Assembly (NCBI GenBank): GCA_902780635.1
Contig: CACZGH010000005.1
Coordinates: 82,437 to 146,436, forward strand
DNA length: 64,000 bases
From: an uncultured Prevotellaceae bacterium
Lineage (GTDB): Bacteria > Bacteroidota > Bacteroidia > Bacteroidales > Bacteroidaceae
Direction: 5' to 3'
Shown: positions 60,930 through 64,000 of the stretch, piece by piece
How the letters are laid out: the number at the start of each line of letters is the position of its first letter
How positions within the stretch are numbered: the stretch's first letter is position 1
Translations under genes and position numbers: made by a program
The notes under the pieces: generated by a model
Seen by the model: only the letters and a program-made list of their open reading frames with translations
Told to the model about the DNA's origin: nothing
Database searches by the model: none

Positions 60930-62129
60930 CTATTTCTCTAATGAGAAATTGAGGGGTAATGTGACACGAGAGTTGACAGCGACGCCATTGTGAGAAGCGG
61001 GTGTCCACTGCGGCATAGCCATCACTGCCCTGACAGCCTCTCGGTCGATGCCAGGCGAACAAGGGATAATGACCGAAGGCGACTCTATCCTTCCATGACG
61101 CGTCACGACGAACGACACCACCACCTTGCCCTCTTTTGACGTAAGCGTCTCAAACTCGGGATATTTCAACTCATCGGCAAAATATTTTTTGAGGGAGGCC
61201 GCCCCCTTCTGAAACTGTGCCATCTGGTCCACCACATCATACACCAGCGTGGTGTCAGGACCGACCGCTGGGTCTGTAGCCATCATGACCACCGGGCTTT
61301 GTGCAGAATGAGACTTCACGACCAGAGGAGTGCTTTCAAGGACTCGTTTCACGGGTTTTGCCAAAGTTTTTTTGACATACCCCATAGGCAGGGCATGGAG
61401 CGTCGGCTCACCATCATCCAAATACACTTCATCCCCCATAGAAATAACCACCCCATAGGGTATGACACACACTGAACACAGACGCTCATCTGGCTGAATT
61501 ACGTTAAAGAAGGAAAGCTCATCCGCCAAAAACATCTCCTGCCGTCTGGTGAAGATCCCCAGTTTCCACTCATAATACGCTGGCAGTTTTGTGGGATTGT
61601 ATTTACTCGAAATAATATCCGTCCGTTTGAGAAACTTCCTTTTGATCAGGTCATACGTATACAACTTGTTTTCATTGACACTCTCCTCTTTTGACTGATT
61701 GTCTCTACGAGTCTTGTGAATCTGAAATGAGAGATACTTCCCTTCCTCCCATCCTAGCATTTTCAGCGTGCATTTGTAATACGTCACCGTCAGCCACTTC
61801 TCATCAGGCATTTTGTCTATTTGCTCTCCCAAAGAACTGAAGTAACTAGACATGCCTTCAGAGAGCGAACGACCCTCGACCCCGAAGACCTGACGGCATA
61901 AAGTATTCTGCAACAGAGGCTGTGTAGAATAGCACAGAGATACGGGCCACTCCAATTTGAAAGTGACAAGGGTCAATTGTCTGCCGTTGCGATAAAGTCT
62001 CTGTGTCTCCACATAGTCTACCTTATATTTATAATAAGCGTCTAAGTCAGTTTTCCCCTTCTCGGCGGAAAACGCACAAAGGCAGACAGTGGAAAGGAAT
62101 ATGATGCTGATCCATTTTCTCATAGACAT
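60930..62129 (-). CDS. Secreted protein with C-terminal TonB-like domain
   Basis: A 399-residue protein with an N-terminal signal peptide (ISIIFLSTVCLCAFSA), a roughly 270-residue unrecognised region containing a DUF3298-like stretch (VIPYGVVISMGDEVYL, about 225-240), and a C-terminal TonB-C domain (VVSFVVTRHGRIESPSVI and AMPQWTPASHNG, about 330-399). Unlike classical TonB it has a cleavable signal in place of a membrane anchor plus proline-rich spacer, so it is unlikely to transduce energy. Ends facing xth. Two bases separate it from the gene before it. Confidence 0.78.
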   Translation of the reverse strand: MSMRKWISIIFLSTVCLCAFSAEKGKTDLDAYYKYKVDYVETQRLYRNGRQLTLVTFKLEWPVSLCYSTQPLLQNTLCRQVFGVEGRSLSEGMSSYFSSLGEQIDKMPDEKWLTVTYYKCTLKMLGWEEGKYLSFQIHKTRRDNQSKEESVNENKLYTYDLIKRKFLKRTDIISSKYNPTKLPAYYEWKLGIFTRRQEMFLADELSFFNVIQPDERLCSVCVIPYGVVISMGDEVYLDDGEPTLHALPMGYVKKTLAKPVKRVLESTPLVVKSHSAQSPVVMMATDPAVGPDTTLVYDVVDQMAQFQKGAASLKKYFADELKYPEFETLTSKEGKVVVSFVVTRHGRIESPSVIIPCSPGIDREAVRAVMAMPQWTPASHNGVAVNSRVTLPLNFSLEK

Positions 62130-62131
62130 GA

Positions 62132-62743
62132 CTATTTAGTACTGGTGATATGTAGACAAGTTTGGTTCGTCTCGTAGCGTACAAGGCATTTCCCATCAGA
62201 ACGCAAATCGTTGACGGTCTCCCCGAGCAAGTATTTGAGCTGTGCGGTGTTGGCCTTGGGGCCGCTCATATACTTGTAGCGGCGGTAGGTGATGTCGAAT
62301 GTGGTGGCATGGCAATGTGCGGAGTTGGCCACCGCATTCTTGTTGGTTTTCATCAACTTTTGCACATCGTCTTTTGTGCGAAGTACAGAGGTGACGATGA
62401 TTTTATACTCACCCATCTTATGTTTGCGCAGTTTTTTCTGAAATCCCTTCCCGATTTTCTTGAGCAACTTGGCCGCTTTTGGAGTCAAATAAGGCACAGA
62501 ATGCGTCAGAGGGTCAATGGCATAATAATCACAATCCTCAATCAGGCGCAGCTTACGTCTCACCTTTTTCAGCTGAGATCGGTCTTCCAGTGGCTCTATG
62601 CCATATTTTTTGGCGTTGGCCAGTTGATGCGGATTGTTATCCTTAAACTCAAAAGGGAAATTCTCCGGCACCACTTTTTGGGTGCCGCAGCCAGTAAGAA
62701 CCACTACGATAAGGGAGCAAAACAAAATCCTGAAAATCCTCAT
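62132..62743 (-). CDS. DUF5715-family lipoprotein, peptidase M15-like
   Basis: A 203-residue lipoprotein (lipobox VVLTGCGT, Cys about 20). The C-terminal half carries SAHCHATTFDITY and CLHITST, an SxHxxATxFDI...H pattern resembling the zinc site of M15 D,D-carboxypeptidases. It may act on peptidoglycan peptides; the active-site assignment is inferred. Start at the ATG 62743; an upstream GTG would add two residues. Probably co-transcribed with the TonB-C gene. Confidence 0.78.
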   Translation of the reverse strand: MRIFRILFCSLIVVVLTGCGTQKVVPENFPFEFKDNNPHQLANAKKYGIEPLEDRSQLKKVRRKLRLIEDCDYYAIDPLTHSVPYLTPKAAKLLKKIGKGFQKKLRKHKMGEYKIIVTSVLRTKDDVQKLMKTNKNAVANSAHCHATTFDITYRRYKYMSGPKANTAQLKYLLGETVNDLRSDGKCLVRYETNQTCLHITSTK

Positions 62744-62756
62744 CTTCACCTTTTTT

Positions 62757-62800
62757 GTACTGTCAGAGACACCACATGTTGAGGTATCTCTGACAGTTGA
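62757..62800. other. Inverted repeat between DUF5715 and DUF4923 genes
   Basis: ACTGTCAGAGA ... TCTCTGACAGT arms around a CACCACATGTTGAGGTA centre. Neither strand shows a U-run, so it is not a standard terminator. Confidence 0.6.
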
Positions 62801-62841
62801 ATGACGGAAACCTCCTCCGTGAAGGCTCCATCTAATATGTG

Positions 62842-63393
62842 TTATTTCTGACGGTGCAGCACGATGGTGTCATTGTCAGACACGATCTTGAGCACATCGG
62901 CACCCTCAAACTTGAATGGGATGGTATCTGTCTTCATGGCCACTTCCTTGGTGCTTCCACCAAACTCTTCCTCGGCACTCTTCAGCATGGTGGTAATCAA
63001 CTTTTCTGCCAAAGCCTGTGTGGTAGCATCATCAGAAGTGATCTTCACGCTGTCTTTCTCCATTTTGAAACGATAAGAGGCGGAGTCACCGACACATACG
63101 ATATTGTCACCGACCACAGAGAACTTGCCATTGTATCCCATTTCAAATGGGAAAACCATCTTCATGCCTTTCTCTTCCATTACCAAAGTCACACTCATAT
63201 CTTGTGACATCACGCTGTCTGCCTTAAACTCCAAGGTAGAAACCATGGCAGATGCCCCCTTATCCTCATTCTTTGAGATTGTGTCAGACACCCACTTACC
63301 GATCAATGAGGGTTCACTGGCAGCTTGGTCACCACAGGCTACAAAAATGGTTGCGCAAACGAGTGCCATTGCACCAAAAAATAGTTTTTTCAT
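62842..63393 (-). CDS. DUF4923/lipocalin-like lipoprotein
   Basis: A 183-residue lipoprotein (signal MKKLFFGAMALVCATIF, Cys in FVACGDQAA). The body begins LIGKWVSDTI, a lipocalin-like opening, and continues with beta-strands. Family assignment is tentative. Start at 63393 gives the signal; the longer frame to 63483 lacks one. A promoter lies 26 bases ahead. Confidence 0.72.
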   Translation of the reverse strand: MKKLFFGAMALVCATIFVACGDQAASEPSLIGKWVSDTISKNEDKGASAMVSTLEFKADSVMSQDMSVTLVMEEKGMKMVFPFEMGYNGKFSVVGDNIVCVGDSASYRFKMEKDSVKITSDDATTQALAEKLITTMLKSAEEEFGGSTKEVAMKTDTIPFKFEGADVLKIVSDNDTIVLHRQK

Positions 63394-63418
63394 ACTTAAA
63401 AATGTTTGATTAGTAAAA

Positions 63419-63451
63419 CAAAATAATAAAAAACTTTGCGAAGTTAACAAA
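63419..63451 (-). promoter_or_regulatory. Promoter of the DUF4923 gene
   Basis: Minus-strand TTATTTTG (63419-63426) with TTTG (63448-63451) about 21 bases away. Confidence 0.65.
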
Positions 63452-63485
63452 AAATCCATCAACACCAAAAAAAACTCCCACAAAA

Positions 63486-63517
63486 TTTGGGTATTTCACA
63501 TAAAGTGCTTACCTTTG
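63486..63517 (+). promoter_or_regulatory. Promoter of tRNA-Pro
   Basis: TTTG (63486-63489), 20 bases, TACCTTTG (63510-63517), 12 bases ahead of the tRNA. Confidence 0.88.
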
Positions 63518-63528
63518 CATCGCAAAAT

Positions 63529-63601
63529 CGGGATTTAGCGCAGTTGGTAGCGCACACGTCTGGGGGGCGCGAGGTCGCTGGTTCGAGTCCAGTAATCCCG
63601 A
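63529..63601 (+). tRNA. tRNA-Pro (anticodon GGG)
   Basis: Complete cloverleaf: acceptor CGGGATT/AATCCCG, D stem GCGC/GCGC, anticodon loop CTGGGGG with GGG at 63562-63564, T arm GCTGG-TTCGAGT-CCAGT, discriminator A. CCA is not encoded. The anticodon stem CACGT/GCGCG contains one A-C mismatch at the second pair. Preceded by a strong promoter and followed by a strong terminator, so it is transcribed alone. Confidence 0.95.
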
Positions 63602-63614
63602 CAAATGCAAATCG

Positions 63615-63648
63615 GAAGTGCTTGATTTTCAAGCACTTCTTTTTTTTT
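63615..63648 (+). terminator. Intrinsic terminator after tRNA-Pro
   Basis: GAAGTGCTTG-ATTTT-CAAGCACTTC followed by T9. Confidence 0.95.
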
Positions 63649-64000
63649 AACAATTGGAAAATGGCCTTCGAGGAGGACTGTGCAATATTTTTAAACAATT
63701 CGGGTGATGTTATGGCAAGGGGTGATGTTAACCCTTCCTTTCCAAAGCATGGTTTTGGTCGACCAAACAATTGCATTTTTCCTATCATTGACATCCTTTT
63801 TAGTTAAGGTCCAAGCCGCTCAAACACTGCAAGTTCCATTTCTATTGCAACGATTAGATTTTTCATAAATGCAAAAATTATTCAGCCGCAAAAATACAAT
63901 CTTTACTTTAAACGGCTGAATAATTTTTGGTGTTTTTTAAGTTTGTACTTATATTTTTATTCACTTTTGCACATTACAGCCAATATACAACATTGGTAGA
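63649..64000. other. Gene-free window end with a 17-bp inverted repeat
   Basis: No coding signal found. Arms CAAAAATTATTCAGCCG (63872-63888) and CGGCTGAATAATTTTTG (63913-63929) enclose 24 bases. The GC core with A/T tails fits a bidirectional terminator for a gene beyond the window; a mobile-element end is less likely. Confidence 0.5.

Noticed and set aside
62757-62800. Terminator call for the inverted repeat
   Set aside because: No U-run on either strand after the stem.
63459-63794. Minus-strand frame of 111 codons containing TGLEPATSRPPDVCA
   Set aside because: It is the complement of the tRNA-Pro gene and its terminator; this peptide is a well-known artefact of tRNA regions.

Overview
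The window reads as chromosomal DNA from a Bacteroidales bacterium, most likely Prevotella or a close relative. The evidence is the promoter form (TTTG, a gap of about 20 bases, then TAnnTTTG, often as TACCTTTGC or TAATTTTGC), the lack of Shine-Dalgarno leaders, and family-restricted genes (Fkp, GSCFA, DUF3098, BT_3928-type, DUF4840, DUF4923, DUF5715). The genus is inferred, because no rRNA is present.

Layout. 1-1881 (minus): start of a prolyl-tRNA synthetase gene cut by the window edge, a small HAD phosphatase and an S24/HTH repressor. 2110-6842 (plus): divergent from the repressor, three tightly overlapping unknown genes, the last resembling a phage tail-associated protein, then a separately promoted unknown membrane protein. 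7118-7829: a small membrane protein and a repeat-rich gap. 7830-13336: nitroreductase, ABC ATPase, two MacB/FtsX-type permeases and an HlyD/MacA adaptor. 13586-15058: a sugar-acid type MFS transporter. 15216-21646 (minus): YfhO, Fkp (GDP-fucose salvage) and GSCFA. 21941-28022: secreted GH2 and GH106-like glycosidases, then MTA/SAH nucleosidase. 28207-30446: typA and rpsO. 31037-35407 (minus): ftsX-DUF3098-uppP-truB-queA-folK, a compact envelope/tRNA-modification operon. 35586-42322: a radical SAM protein and a 1925-residue DUF4011 helicase-nuclease-DUF3320 protein of the Hhe anti-phage type. 42547-54481 (minus): carB, lpxA, a complete RND efflux system and cca. 55337-60912: DUF1599, BT_3928-type protein, tpiA, SPOR protein, folE, a DUF4840 lipoprotein and exonuclease III. 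60930-63393 (minus): a TonB-C-domain protein, a DUF5715 lipoprotein and a DUF4923 lipoprotein. 63529-63601: tRNA-Pro(GGG).

Most of the genes are ordinary. The noncoding DNA is not: it carries several dispersed repeat families. These are (a) a composite of a C-rich hairpin (core CTCCCCAAAGGGGAG) followed by GCGAAAA-type A-rich repeats, found in nearly every gap of the nitroreductase/ABC operon and translated into the ends of at least two proteins; (b) about seven short palindromes of the form GCTGC-n-GCAGC, some with a conserved CATAGAYAACG flank; (c) a roughly 193-bp multi-hairpin element present as two inverted, nearly identical copies 24 kb apart; (d) 7- to 9-nt tandem repeats directly ahead of start codons; and (e) an 84-bp tandem duplication that copies a promoter box ahead of cca. 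No CRISPR array, rRNA operon, integrase or intact insertion sequence was seen.
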